DNA from: JBBDIP01 sp964602455 | GTDB taxonomy: Bacteria > Bacillota > Sulfobacillia > Fermentithermobacillales > Fermentithermobacillaceae | Direction of reading: 5' to 3' | DNA: 64,000 bases | Assembly: GCA_964602455.1 (NCBI GenBank) | Contig: CAZRRG010000002.1 | Location: 3,205-67,204, forward strand | In this document: one piece after another, positions 32,863-39,777 of the stretch | Layout of the letters: every line of letters starts with the position of its first letter | Position numbering within the stretch: the first letter of the stretch is position 1 | Made by a program: the position numbers and the translations under genes | The notes under the pieces: model-generated | Database searches by the model: none | The model's input: the letters and a program-made list of their open reading frames with translations, nothing else | What the model was told of the DNA's origin: nothing

Positions 32863-33864
32863 CTAGAGTCCTTTGGAAGCTATGAAGGAGATGAGGTCAA
32901 CCAAGCGGCAGCAGTAGCCCCACTCATTGTCGTACCAGGCCAGAACCTTGGTGAGCCCGCCGACAACCATGGTGGAGATGGCGTCAACCGCCGACGAATG
33001 GTTCATACCCTTGTAGTCGGACGAGACCAGGGGCTCGTAGTTGATGTCGAGGATGCCCTTCAGATAGCCCTTGGCCGCGGCATCGAAGGCCCCGTTGATA
33101 TCTTCCACGGTCGCAGGCTTCTTGAGCCGGAGGGCGAGGTCGACTATGGAGACAGTCGGCGTAGGCACTCTGAACGCGATGCCGTTCAGTTTACCCTTGA
33201 GCTGGGGCATGACCAGGCCGATCGCTCTCGCGGCTCCGGTCGAGGTCGGGATTATGTTCAGGGCGCCTGCTCTGGCCCTGCGGAGATCCTTGTGCGCAAA
33301 GTCCAGGATTACCTGGTCATTTGTATAAGAGTGAACGGTGGTCATAAGACCGTCCTCGATTCCGAAGGAATCGTCCAGCACTTTGGCGACCGGGGCAAGG
33401 CAGTTCGTGGTGCAGGAAGCGTTGGAAATCACCTGGTGGTTCGCGGGATCGTACTTGTCATGGTTCACGCCCATCACGATCGTGATGTCCTCGCCCTTTG
33501 CGGGAGCCGAGATCACGACCTTCTTGGCTCCGGCCGCAACGTGCGCCATGGCTTTCTCTTTCTCGGTGAACCTACCGGTGGACTCGAGGACCACATCGAC
33601 GCCAAGGTCTTTCCACGGAAGCTTTCCGGGATCCCTTTCGGCGAAGACCTTCACCTCGCGGCCATCTACGGTGAAGCCATTCTCCGAAGCTTTAACTTCC
33701 GCTCCAAGGGTGCCGTAGTTGGTGTCGTACTTCAGAAGATGAGCAAGTGTCCCGGGATCAGTGAGGTCGTTCACCGCCACAATCTCAATGTCCGTCCTAC
33801 CCATTGCCGCTCTAAAGAAACGACGTCCAATGCTGCCAAATCCGTTGACACCCACCCTAACCAT
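32863..33864 (-). CDS. gap: Glyceraldehyde-3-phosphate dehydrogenase, type I
   Basis: A 333-residue protein: VRVGVNGFGSIGRRFFRAAM (NAD fold), ISNASCTTNCLAPVAKV with the catalytic Cys, NIIPTSTGAARAIGLVMPQL, AFRVPTPTVSIVDL and WYDNEWGYCCRLVDL. ATG 33864 has GGGAGGTT upstream; an in-frame start 35 codons earlier would add a tail unlike the family. It heads the run gap, pgk, tpiA, gpmI, eno, secG. No cggR-type regulator gene precedes it. Confidence 0.97.
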   Translation of the reverse strand: MVRVGVNGFGSIGRRFFRAAMGRTDIEIVAVNDLTDPGTLAHLLKYDTNYGTLGAEVKASENGFTVDGREVKVFAERDPGKLPWKDLGVDVVLESTGRFTEKEKAMAHVAAGAKKVVISAPAKGEDITIVMGVNHDKYDPANHQVISNASCTTNCLAPVAKVLDDSFGIEDGLMTTVHSYTNDQVILDFAHKDLRRARAGALNIIPTSTGAARAIGLVMPQLKGKLNGIAFRVPTPTVSIVDLALRLKKPATVEDINGAFDAAAKGYLKGILDINYEPLVSSDYKGMNHSSAVDAISTMVVGGLTKVLAWYDNEWGYCCRLVDLISFIASKGL

Positions 33865-33924
33865 TGAGCGCAACCTCCCGCTTTGTGCTGTGCCGGATCG
33901 CTCTCGGTAGCTCCCGGCTTCCAC

Positions 33925-33954
33925 ATTATATCTCTTTTTTCCTAAATGGCCCAA
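33925..33954 (-). promoter_or_regulatory. Promoter of the gap glycolytic operon
   Basis: On the minus strand a consensus TATAAT (33930-33925) is preceded at 18 bases by TTGGGC (33954-33949). The predicted start leaves a leader of about 55 bases to the gap ATG. Confidence 0.6.
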
Positions 33955-33984
33955 CCAAATAAGCCACACATCAGTCCAAATCTG

Positions 33985-34503
33985 TCAACCGTACATGAAG
34001 TATCCAAGGATACCCGAAACCAGCAGCACCAGCACAGGATCCACGTTGAACCTAAGAATCGCGACCGCCGCCGCGATGGCCGTGAGGATCTGGACGGCTC
34101 CCGTAAGCGTCACTCCGGCCACCGAGACAGCGGCCGTCAGCACCAGGGCAACCACTACCGGACGCACGCCCTTGAATATGTCTTTCACGAAACCCATTTC
34201 CCGATACTTGAGGAAGAGATAGCCCAGGACCAGCATTATCACTATGGATGGCAGCACCACTCCCACGGAGGCTGCGATGGACCCGGGCAATCCCGCGACC
34301 CTAAACCCAACGTAGGTTGCTGAGTTGATCCCGATAGGACCCGGCGTTCCCTCGGAGAGAGCGATAACGTCGATGAACTCATCCATCGACAACCACGCCC
34401 TGCTCGTGACGACCTCCCGCGAGATGAGGGGGATCATGGCGTAGCCGCCACCGAAGCTGAAGGCGCCTATCTTGAGGAACGACAAGAACAGTTGTAGGAG
34501 CAC
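33985..34503 (-). CDS. Chromate transporter family protein, second half
   Basis: A 172-residue membrane protein of the half-size CHR type, with about five or six helices. It carries the FLKIGAFSFGGGYAMIPLIS signature and ALSEGTPGPIGINSATYVGF. GTG 34503 is placed by GGAGGA 5 bases upstream and begins 1 base past the previous stop. Half-size CHR proteins work as pairs with opposite topology, so it belongs with the upstream gene. Whether the natural substrate is chromate or another oxyanion cannot be told. Confidence 0.9.
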   Translation of the reverse strand: MLLQLFLSFLKIGAFSFGGGYAMIPLISREVVTSRAWLSMDEFIDVIALSEGTPGPIGINSATYVGFRVAGLPGSIAASVGVVLPSIVIMLVLGYLFLKYREMGFVKDIFKGVRPVVVALVLTAAVSVAGVTLTGAVQILTAIAAAVAILRFNVDPVLVLLVSGILGYFMYG

Positions 34504-34504
34504 G

Positions 34505-35143
34505 TCAGTCCTCCTCCCCACCGGCAGGCGCCTGGCCTTTACGGGCTATACGCCCCAGCACGATGCCTGTCAAAGCCCCGCCGGCCACCACCACGACCGG
34601 ATGCAGCTTAAGCCCGGCCAGCAGGACTGCCGCGACAATGGCCAGGACCGCGTCGATCCGTGTCTTCACTGTCGACCTGCCTACTTGCCAGACAGCCGAG
34701 ACCAGAAGCCCAAAGATGGCCGGACGCATGCCCTTGAAGACGGCATCGACCGCCGTCGAGGACCGGTATCGCACGAGGACAGTGGCAAACGCGAGGATCA
34801 CTAAGAATGAAGGGAGAGACGCACCTAGTGCCGCGATGAGGGCGCCAGGGACTCTTCTGAGCCTGTAGCCGGAAATCACAGCGACGTTCACCGCTATCGG
34901 CCCCGGAGCGCTCTGGGCGACAGCCAAGAGATCGACAAACTCCGAGTCTCCGAGCCATCCCTTATGGGACACCAGTTGCTTCCTGATGAGAGGGATCATG
35001 GCCCAGCCCCCGCCGAAAGTGAAGGCGCCTATCCTGAAGAAGCTCCAGAAGATCTCCCCAAGCGCTGCGTGAGGTTGTTGTATTGTGGCCGTATCTCCTG
35101 CCTCGGCTCCTGCCTTGGCTCCTGCTCGGGCTTCTTCCGGCAA
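34505..35143 (-). CDS. Chromate transporter family protein, first half
   Basis: A 212-residue half-size CHR membrane protein. After an Ala/Glu-rich N-terminal tail of about 28 residues come FFRIGAFTFGGGWAMIPLIR and AVAQSAPGPIAVNVAVISGY, parallel to its neighbour. TTG 35143 follows GGAGGAG. The two halves are about as alike as expected for an ancient duplication. Confidence 0.9.
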   Translation of the reverse strand: MPEEARAGAKAGAEAGDTATIQQPHAALGEIFWSFFRIGAFTFGGGWAMIPLIRKQLVSHKGWLGDSEFVDLLAVAQSAPGPIAVNVAVISGYRLRRVPGALIAALGASLPSFLVILAFATVLVRYRSSTAVDAVFKGMRPAIFGLLVSAVWQVGRSTVKTRIDAVLAIVAAVLLAGLKLHPVVVVAGGALTGIVLGRIARKGQAPAGGEED

Positions 35144-35161
35144 CGAGGACTCCTCCCAGGA

Positions 35162-35191
35162 TCTGATGCGCTCTGATGCGCTTGCATTATA
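35162..35191 (-). promoter_or_regulatory. Extended -10 promoter and 10-base tandem repeat before the chromate transporter pair
   Basis: TATAAT on the minus strand (35191-35186) is preceded by TGC, an extended -10; no good -35 is seen. Just downstream in the leader, TCTGATGCGC occurs twice in tandem on the plus strand (35162-35171 and 35172-35181), a possible operator. Confidence 0.5.
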
Positions 35192-35304
35192 GCACTCGTC
35201 CCACCAAGGGTCTCGCTATCCATCCCCCTTTGCTCCTCATTCGTCCATCACCCTATCTAGCCATCTAGCAGGGGTTTATCGCATCAAAATGCGTCTAGCA
35301 GGGC

Positions 35305-35464
35305 AATGTCGGTGAAACCCGCCACGTTTCAGCCCTGTGGCGGGCAGAACCCGCAACTCGTATTTTTCGTGGCGGGCACCATCCGCCACTCGGAAGGCGC
35401 GTGGCGGGCGGGACCGGCAACGACGCTCCGGAGTGGCGGGCGAAACCCGCAACCGGTTCGCGTC
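35305..35464. repeat. Five-unit tandem array with exact 32-base period
   Basis: Units start at 35305, 35337, 35369, 35401 and 35433. The last four open with GTGGCGGGC, and an ACCCGC-like block follows at a fixed offset (GTGGCGGGCnnnnCCCGCnAC, about 21 bases); the first unit keeps only the second part. The other 11 bases of each unit differ. The conserved part can fold as GCGGG/CCCGC hairpins. A 32-base period is not a multiple of three and no coding frame is supported. It lies in the 515-base gap between the chromate genes and rpoD. Confidence 0.8.
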
Positions 35465-35482
35465 GGGGGTTAAGGGTTGAGG

Positions 35483-35580
35483 GGTTCAGAAGTACGGGGG
35501 GGTTGAGAAGTACGGTGGGTTGAGAAGTACGAGGGTTGAGAAGTACGAGGGTTGAGAAGTACGGGGGGTTCAGAAGTACG
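35483..35580. repeat. Short tandem repeat, six copies, 16-18 base period
   Basis: GGTT(G/C)AGAAGTACG is repeated at 35483, 35501, 35518, 35534, 35550 and 35567, with 2-4 purines (mostly G) between copies. A decayed seventh copy follows. It is separate in sequence from the 32-base array just to its left. No gene is seen in it. Confidence 0.9.
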
Positions 35581-35607
35581 AGGGATTCGAAGGTCCAAAA
35601 ACACAAG

Positions 35608-35625
35608 AAGCCCTCGCGAGGGCTT
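35608..35625 (-). terminator. Terminator of the dgt-dnaG-rpoD operon
   Basis: A perfect 18-base palindrome, AAGCCCTCGCGAGGGCTT, followed on the minus strand by CTTGTGTTTTTGG, 33 bases after the rpoD stop. Confidence 0.75.
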
Positions 35626-35658
35626 TCGTGTAATGTACTGGCGAATCAGGATAAGGGG

Positions 35659-36774
35659 CTAGACCAGGTAATCCTTCAGCCGCTTGCTCCTCTGGGGATG
35701 CCGCAGCTTGCGGAGGGCTTTGGCTTCGATCTGCCTTATTCTTTCCCTCGTCACGCCGAACTCCCGGCCCACTTCCTCAAGCGTGCGGGCTTTGCCGTCA
35801 TCGAGCCCGAAGCGAAGGCGCAGGACCTTCTGCTCTCGCTCGTTCAGGGTGTCGAGAACGCCTTCAATCTGCTCACGCAGCAAAAGGAACGAGGCCGCTT
35901 CAACAGGAGCGGGGGCGTCCTCATCCTCGATGAAGTCCCCGAGGTGGCTGTCTTCCTCTTCACCAATTGGCGTCTCCAGCGAGACTGGTTCCTGAGCGAT
36001 CTTCAGGATCTCGCGGACCTTGTCGGCAGTGATGCCCATCTCCTCGGCAACTTCCTCGGGGGTTGGCTCGCGGCCAAGCTCCTGGATGAGGTGCCTGGAG
36101 GTCCTGATCAGCTTGTTGATGGTCTCGACCATATGGACAGGGATCCTGATGGTCCTGGCCTGGTCGGCTATTGCCCTGGTGATGGCCTGACGGATCCACC
36201 ATGTGGCGTATGTGGACAGCTTGAACCCCTTCCGGAAGTCAAACTTCTCGACCGCCTTGATGAGGCCCATATTCCCTTCCTGGATGAGGTCCAGGAACTG
36301 CATCCCTCTGCCTACGTAGCGCTTGGCGATAGACACAACCAGACGCAGGTTGGCCTCGATGAGCCGGCCTTTGGCCATCTTGTCGCCCATCTCCATGCGC
36401 CGCGCGAGTTCGATCTCCTCTTCAGCCGTGAGAAGCGATACGCGCCCGATCTCCTTGAGGTACATCCTCACGGGGTCGTCCAGGGCCACCCCTTCGGGGA
36501 TGGTGAGGTCGATCTCACCCGGCTCCTCGAGCTGCTCCTCAGGCACATCGGGCTCGTCATGCAGGACGGCTACATCATCCGGTCCCTGCTTGGCATCGCC
36601 GACGGTAATACCCATGTCGTGGAACTGCTTATAGACGTCGTCAACCTGCTCGGTCGTGAGATCTAGGCGACCGAGGGCATCCGCTACCTCGTCATGGGTC
36701 AAGAAGCCCTTTCTCTGACCGAGGGCGAGGAGATCTTTTACGACGTCCATGTCCACCGACTGCAATTCCTTCAA
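35659..36774 (-). CDS. rpoD: Primary sigma factor RpoD/SigA
   Basis: A 371-residue protein. Region 1.1 is at the N-terminus, and DPVRMYLKEIGRVSLLTAEE marks region 1.2. Regions 2.1-2.4 read ANLRLVVSIAKRYVGRGMQF, LDLIQEGNMGLIKAVEKFDF and KLSTYATWWIRQAITRAIAD. Region 3 is PEEVAEEMGITADKVREIL, and region 4.2 is TRERIRQIEAKALRKLRHPQ. It recognises the TTGACA/TATAAT promoters found across the window. Its TTG start at 36774 overlaps the dnaG stop by 4 bases, with GGAGGGAAG upstream. Confidence 0.97.
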   Translation of the reverse strand: MKELQSVDMDVVKDLLALGQRKGFLTHDEVADALGRLDLTTEQVDDVYKQFHDMGITVGDAKQGPDDVAVLHDEPDVPEEQLEEPGEIDLTIPEGVALDDPVRMYLKEIGRVSLLTAEEEIELARRMEMGDKMAKGRLIEANLRLVVSIAKRYVGRGMQFLDLIQEGNMGLIKAVEKFDFRKGFKLSTYATWWIRQAITRAIADQARTIRIPVHMVETINKLIRTSRHLIQELGREPTPEEVAEEMGITADKVREILKIAQEPVSLETPIGEEEDSHLGDFIEDEDAPAPVEAASFLLLREQIEGVLDTLNEREQKVLRLRFGLDDGKARTLEEVGREFGVTRERIRQIEAKALRKLRHPQRSKRLKDYLV

Positions 36775-38645
36775 CTATCTTCCCTCCTGGGGAACCCGGG
36801 AGACGATTTCCCATCGCCGCCGTCCCCAACGGACTTCACCTGTCGCAGTAGAACCTCAAACTCACTGCGGAGTGCTTCGAGGGCGGGACCATCCTTCTGG
36901 CGCTCCAGGGCTGCCATTCTCTCCCGGAGCTCAGATAGCCGGATCTCCTTTAGTTTCCGAAGGCAGTCCTGCAATATGCGCCTCGGTTGGCTTGCAGGCA
37001 CGTTCGCGCAAAGCCCCGCCATCCACTCTGAAAGATCCTTGTCTTCTACCCCGTCAAGCGAACCGCGCTCGAGAGCTAAGAACGCTTCCCGGCACCTTTG
37101 GTCCGCAAAATCATCTGCAGTGAGGCTCTCGCGGACTAAGTTGCTGAGTCCTGTATCTTCGATGAGACACCGGATTACTCCTTCTTCAGCCTTTCTACGA
37201 ACTATGCTTACTTCGGTATCGCCCTTCGCGCTTCCTGCTTCCGTTCCGGGCCTGGATGTCGTTCTCTGCCCAGGTAAAGGCTGGTTGTCATAATCGCTAG
37301 TATCCCTGTTTTCTGACTTTTTATACTTGGCTGCCTGCTGCGCTTTCCGCCTGTAAATTTCGACATCCTTGGCAAGCGAGTCCTTCTGCACGCCAAGTTC
37401 CCTGGAGATCTCCTCCACGTAGGCGGAAACCTCAAACTGGCTCTGAAGCGAGGCCAGCACAGGGAGCATGGCATCCTTCACGCGGAGTTTGCCTTCTATG
37501 CCCGACACACCGTAGAGCGCTTTTGCCTCTTCGTACAGGAACGAGATATCTGGCAGCGCGTCATCCAGCCTCTTCACGAACGCGTCTGTGCCCTCTTTGC
37601 GCAAAAACTCGTCAGGGTCCTTGGCCTTAGCGAAGGTTACCACTGAGCTGCGCCCTCCGGCCTCCCGGAACACCTCGATGCTCCGGCGAGCAGCCCGCTT
37701 GCCGGCCTCGTCCTGGTCGTACACAAGGAAGACCTTCTCCGAAAGCAGGAGGAGGGTTCGCGCTTGTTCGTGAGACAGAGCGGTACCCATCCCCGCAACC
37801 GTATAGTCTATTCCGTGCTGGAAGGACATGATAACGTCCATATACCCTTCCATGATGCATACCTTGTTCTCGCGCCGGATGGAGGGCTTGGCCAGGTTCA
37901 GCGCGTAGAGCTCCTTCCCCTTCCTGAAGAGAGGGGTGTCGGGCGAGTTTAGGTACTTGGGCTGCTCATCTCCTAACGCCCTTCCCCCGAATCCGATGAG
38001 TTCACCGGCGGCATCCCAGATAGGGAATGTGATCCGGTTTCGAAACCTGTCGTAGAACCCACCGCTCTGACGCTCAAGCAGGAGTCCCGCTTTGAACATG
38101 TCGGCCCTGTCGATCCCTGCTGACCTGCCGCTGCCGGCTATGAACTCCCACTCGGGAGGGGCATACCCGAGACCGAACCTATCGATGGTCTCCCTCGACA
38201 GGCCCCGCTGCTCCAGGTACTGCCTCGCCGCCCTGCCCGAAGGCCCGTCCAACGCCTCGCGGTAACGCTTCTGGGCGTACGCAAGCGCGGCCCGTAGCCT
38301 CTGCCGTTCCCTCATCGCGGCCTCTTCCTGTGCGCGAGCGCGACCTGTAGGCAGCGTGACCCCCGCTCTTCTGGCCAGGGCCGCGAGGGCTTCCGGAAAA
38401 GTGATCCCGTCTTTCCTCATGAGAAAATGGAACACGGTGCCGCCTGCGCCGCATCCGAAGCAGTAAAACAACTGCTTGTCGGGGTCAACCGAGAACGAGG
38501 GCGTCTTTTCCTCGTGGAACGGGCAAAGACCGACGTAGTTCTTGCCTGTCTTGCGAAGCTTCACATACTCAGAAATCAGGGACACGATATCTACCCTGGA
38601 CTTTACCTCGGCTATTACATCGTCACCGTAGAACCCGCCTGGCAA
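36771..38645 (-). CDS. dnaG: DNA primase
   Basis: A 624-residue protein. The CHC2 zinc finger is CPFHEEKTPSF with FYCFGCGAGG (about 40-65). The primase core has YLNSPDTPLFRKGKELYAL, and the Toprim motifs are MEGYMDVIMSFQHG and YDQDEAGKRA. A helical C-terminal domain ends the protein for helicase binding. The TTG at 38645 is placed by GAGGAG 7 bases upstream and 1 base after the dgt stop; a GTG/ATG 12 codons earlier would lie inside dgt. Coupled to rpoD by a TTGA overlap. Confidence 0.95.
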   Translation of the reverse strand: MPGGFYGDDVIAEVKSRVDIVSLISEYVKLRKTGKNYVGLCPFHEEKTPSFSVDPDKQLFYCFGCGAGGTVFHFLMRKDGITFPEALAALARRAGVTLPTGRARAQEEAAMRERQRLRAALAYAQKRYREALDGPSGRAARQYLEQRGLSRETIDRFGLGYAPPEWEFIAGSGRSAGIDRADMFKAGLLLERQSGGFYDRFRNRITFPIWDAAGELIGFGGRALGDEQPKYLNSPDTPLFRKGKELYALNLAKPSIRRENKVCIMEGYMDVIMSFQHGIDYTVAGMGTALSHEQARTLLLLSEKVFLVYDQDEAGKRAARRSIEVFREAGGRSSVVTFAKAKDPDEFLRKEGTDAFVKRLDDALPDISFLYEEAKALYGVSGIEGKLRVKDAMLPVLASLQSQFEVSAYVEEISRELGVQKDSLAKDVEIYRRKAQQAAKYKKSENRDTSDYDNQPLPGQRTTSRPGTEAGSAKGDTEVSIVRRKAEEGVIRCLIEDTGLSNLVRESLTADDFADQRCREAFLALERGSLDGVEDKDLSEWMAGLCANVPASQPRRILQDCLRKLKEIRLSELRERMAALERQKDGPALEALRSEFEVLLRQVKSVGDGGDGKSSPGFPRREDS

Positions 38646-38646
38646 A

Positions 38647-39651
38647 TCAAATCTCCTCGTAGTTCCAAGTCTTGGGGACAAAGATCTTGTTGTAGCGCGC
38701 TATCGCGAACCGGTCGGTCATGCCCGCGACGTAATCCCTGACCGCGCCAGGTTCTCCGGCGTACCTGTACGAGCCGGTCATATCCTCGGGATGCTCACGG
38801 AAGTGGTAGTACAGCGCCTCAACCAGGCCCTTTGCCTTGTCCTCTTCCTTCTTGGCCGCTGAATCCACATAGACGCGCTCAAACAGGAATGTTCTTAAGA
38901 CGTTCAGAGCCCAAAGCGGTTCCCCTTCCAGGATCACCTGTCCGGACTCAATGCTCTGTTCGATCACAGCGGTAACCAGCGTGTTGATCCTCTGCCCGTG
39001 AGTCTTGCCGAGCACCCGGAGAGCGTCCCCCGGCAAGGCGTCCTGAGCCAGGACTCCCCCGCGCAGGGCATCGTCGATATCGTGGTTTACGTACGCGATC
39101 CTATCGGCAAGCTGGACGCACCGTCCTTCTGAGGTCGAAGGCTTCTGCTTCCACGGGTGGTTCACGATGCCGTCCCGGACTTCCCAGGTGAGGTTTAGCC
39201 CCCCGCTCTCCAGGACGTCGACGACCCTGAGGGACTGCTCGTTGTGGGAGAACCCTCCCGGATGAACCCTGTCCAGCACATCCTCACCGGCGTGGCCGAA
39301 CGGTGTATGCCCCAGGTCGTGGCCCAGCGCGATCGCTTCGGTAAGGTCCTCGTTAAGCCTAAGACCCCTGGCTATGGTGCGGGCGATCTGGCATACCTCA
39401 AGGGTATGGGTCAGGCGCGTGCGGAAATGGTCAGCCTCAGGCGCGATGAAAACCTGGGTCTTGTCTTTAAGGCGCCTGAACGCCTTGGAGTGCACGACCC
39501 TGTCGCGATCCCGTTGAAAGACAGTACGAATAGGGCACTCCTCTTCAGGCACGGCCCGGCCTTTGGAGTTCGCGGCAAGGGTGGCCATACCGGACAGCGT
39601 GGAGGCCTCAATTTCCATGGTGCGCTCGCGGATCGTCTTACTTTTGTCCAT
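38647..39651 (-). CDS. dgt: Deoxyguanosinetriphosphate triphosphohydrolase-like protein
   Basis: A 334-residue HD-domain protein of the short dGTPase-like class: VFQRDRDRVVHSKAFRRLKD, RLTHTLEVCQIARTIARGLR (first HD His) and ALGHDLGHTPFGHAGEDVLD (HD). It would hydrolyse deoxynucleoside triphosphates to nucleosides. The start is uncertain, as no good ribosome site precedes the ATG at 39651. It leads dnaG and rpoD, a frequent Firmicutes order. Confidence 0.92.
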   Translation of the reverse strand: MDKSKTIRERTMEIEASTLSGMATLAANSKGRAVPEEECPIRTVFQRDRDRVVHSKAFRRLKDKTQVFIAPEADHFRTRLTHTLEVCQIARTIARGLRLNEDLTEAIALGHDLGHTPFGHAGEDVLDRVHPGGFSHNEQSLRVVDVLESGGLNLTWEVRDGIVNHPWKQKPSTSEGRCVQLADRIAYVNHDIDDALRGGVLAQDALPGDALRVLGKTHGQRINTLVTAVIEQSIESGQVILEGEPLWALNVLRTFLFERVYVDSAAKKEEDKAKGLVEALYYHFREHPEDMTGSYRYAGEPGAVRDYVAGMTDRFAIARYNKIFVPKTWNYEEI

Positions 39652-39703
39652 GAGAACATATTCGAAGAAACCTCGTGATCTCCTCCGATTAGCTCAAGCG
39701 AGA

Positions 39704-39728
39704 AGGCCCCGGCGCAATACCGGGGCCT
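39704..39728 (-). terminator. Terminator of ppdK
   Basis: AGGCCCCGG, a 7-base loop and CCGGGGCCT make a 9-base-pair stem, followed on the minus strand by TCTCGCTTG. It lies about 50 bases past the ppdK stop and in front of dgt. Confidence 0.65.
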
Positions 39729-39777
39729 ATCCGCGTCATCGTTAGCCGGCGAGCCCTAGGGCCGTCCGGCCGGTCTG

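Noticed and set aside
32863..33969. Longer GAPDH start at 33969
   Set aside because: The extra 35 residues do not fit the family and overlap the promoter; ATG 33864 has a good ribosome site.
35305..35464. CRISPR array
   Set aside because: Units are 32 bases with only about 11 variable bases, repeats are diverged, and no cas genes are in the window.
35295..35606. Minus-strand 103-codon frame rich in Leu-Asn-Pro repeats
   Set aside because: It is a translation of the 16-18 base tandem repeat and part of the 32-base array; periods are not multiples of three and it has no ribosome site.
35536..36666. Plus-strand open frame of 376 codons over rpoD
   Set aside because: Antisense to RpoD, which has all sigma regions; the frame runs in from the tandem repeat.
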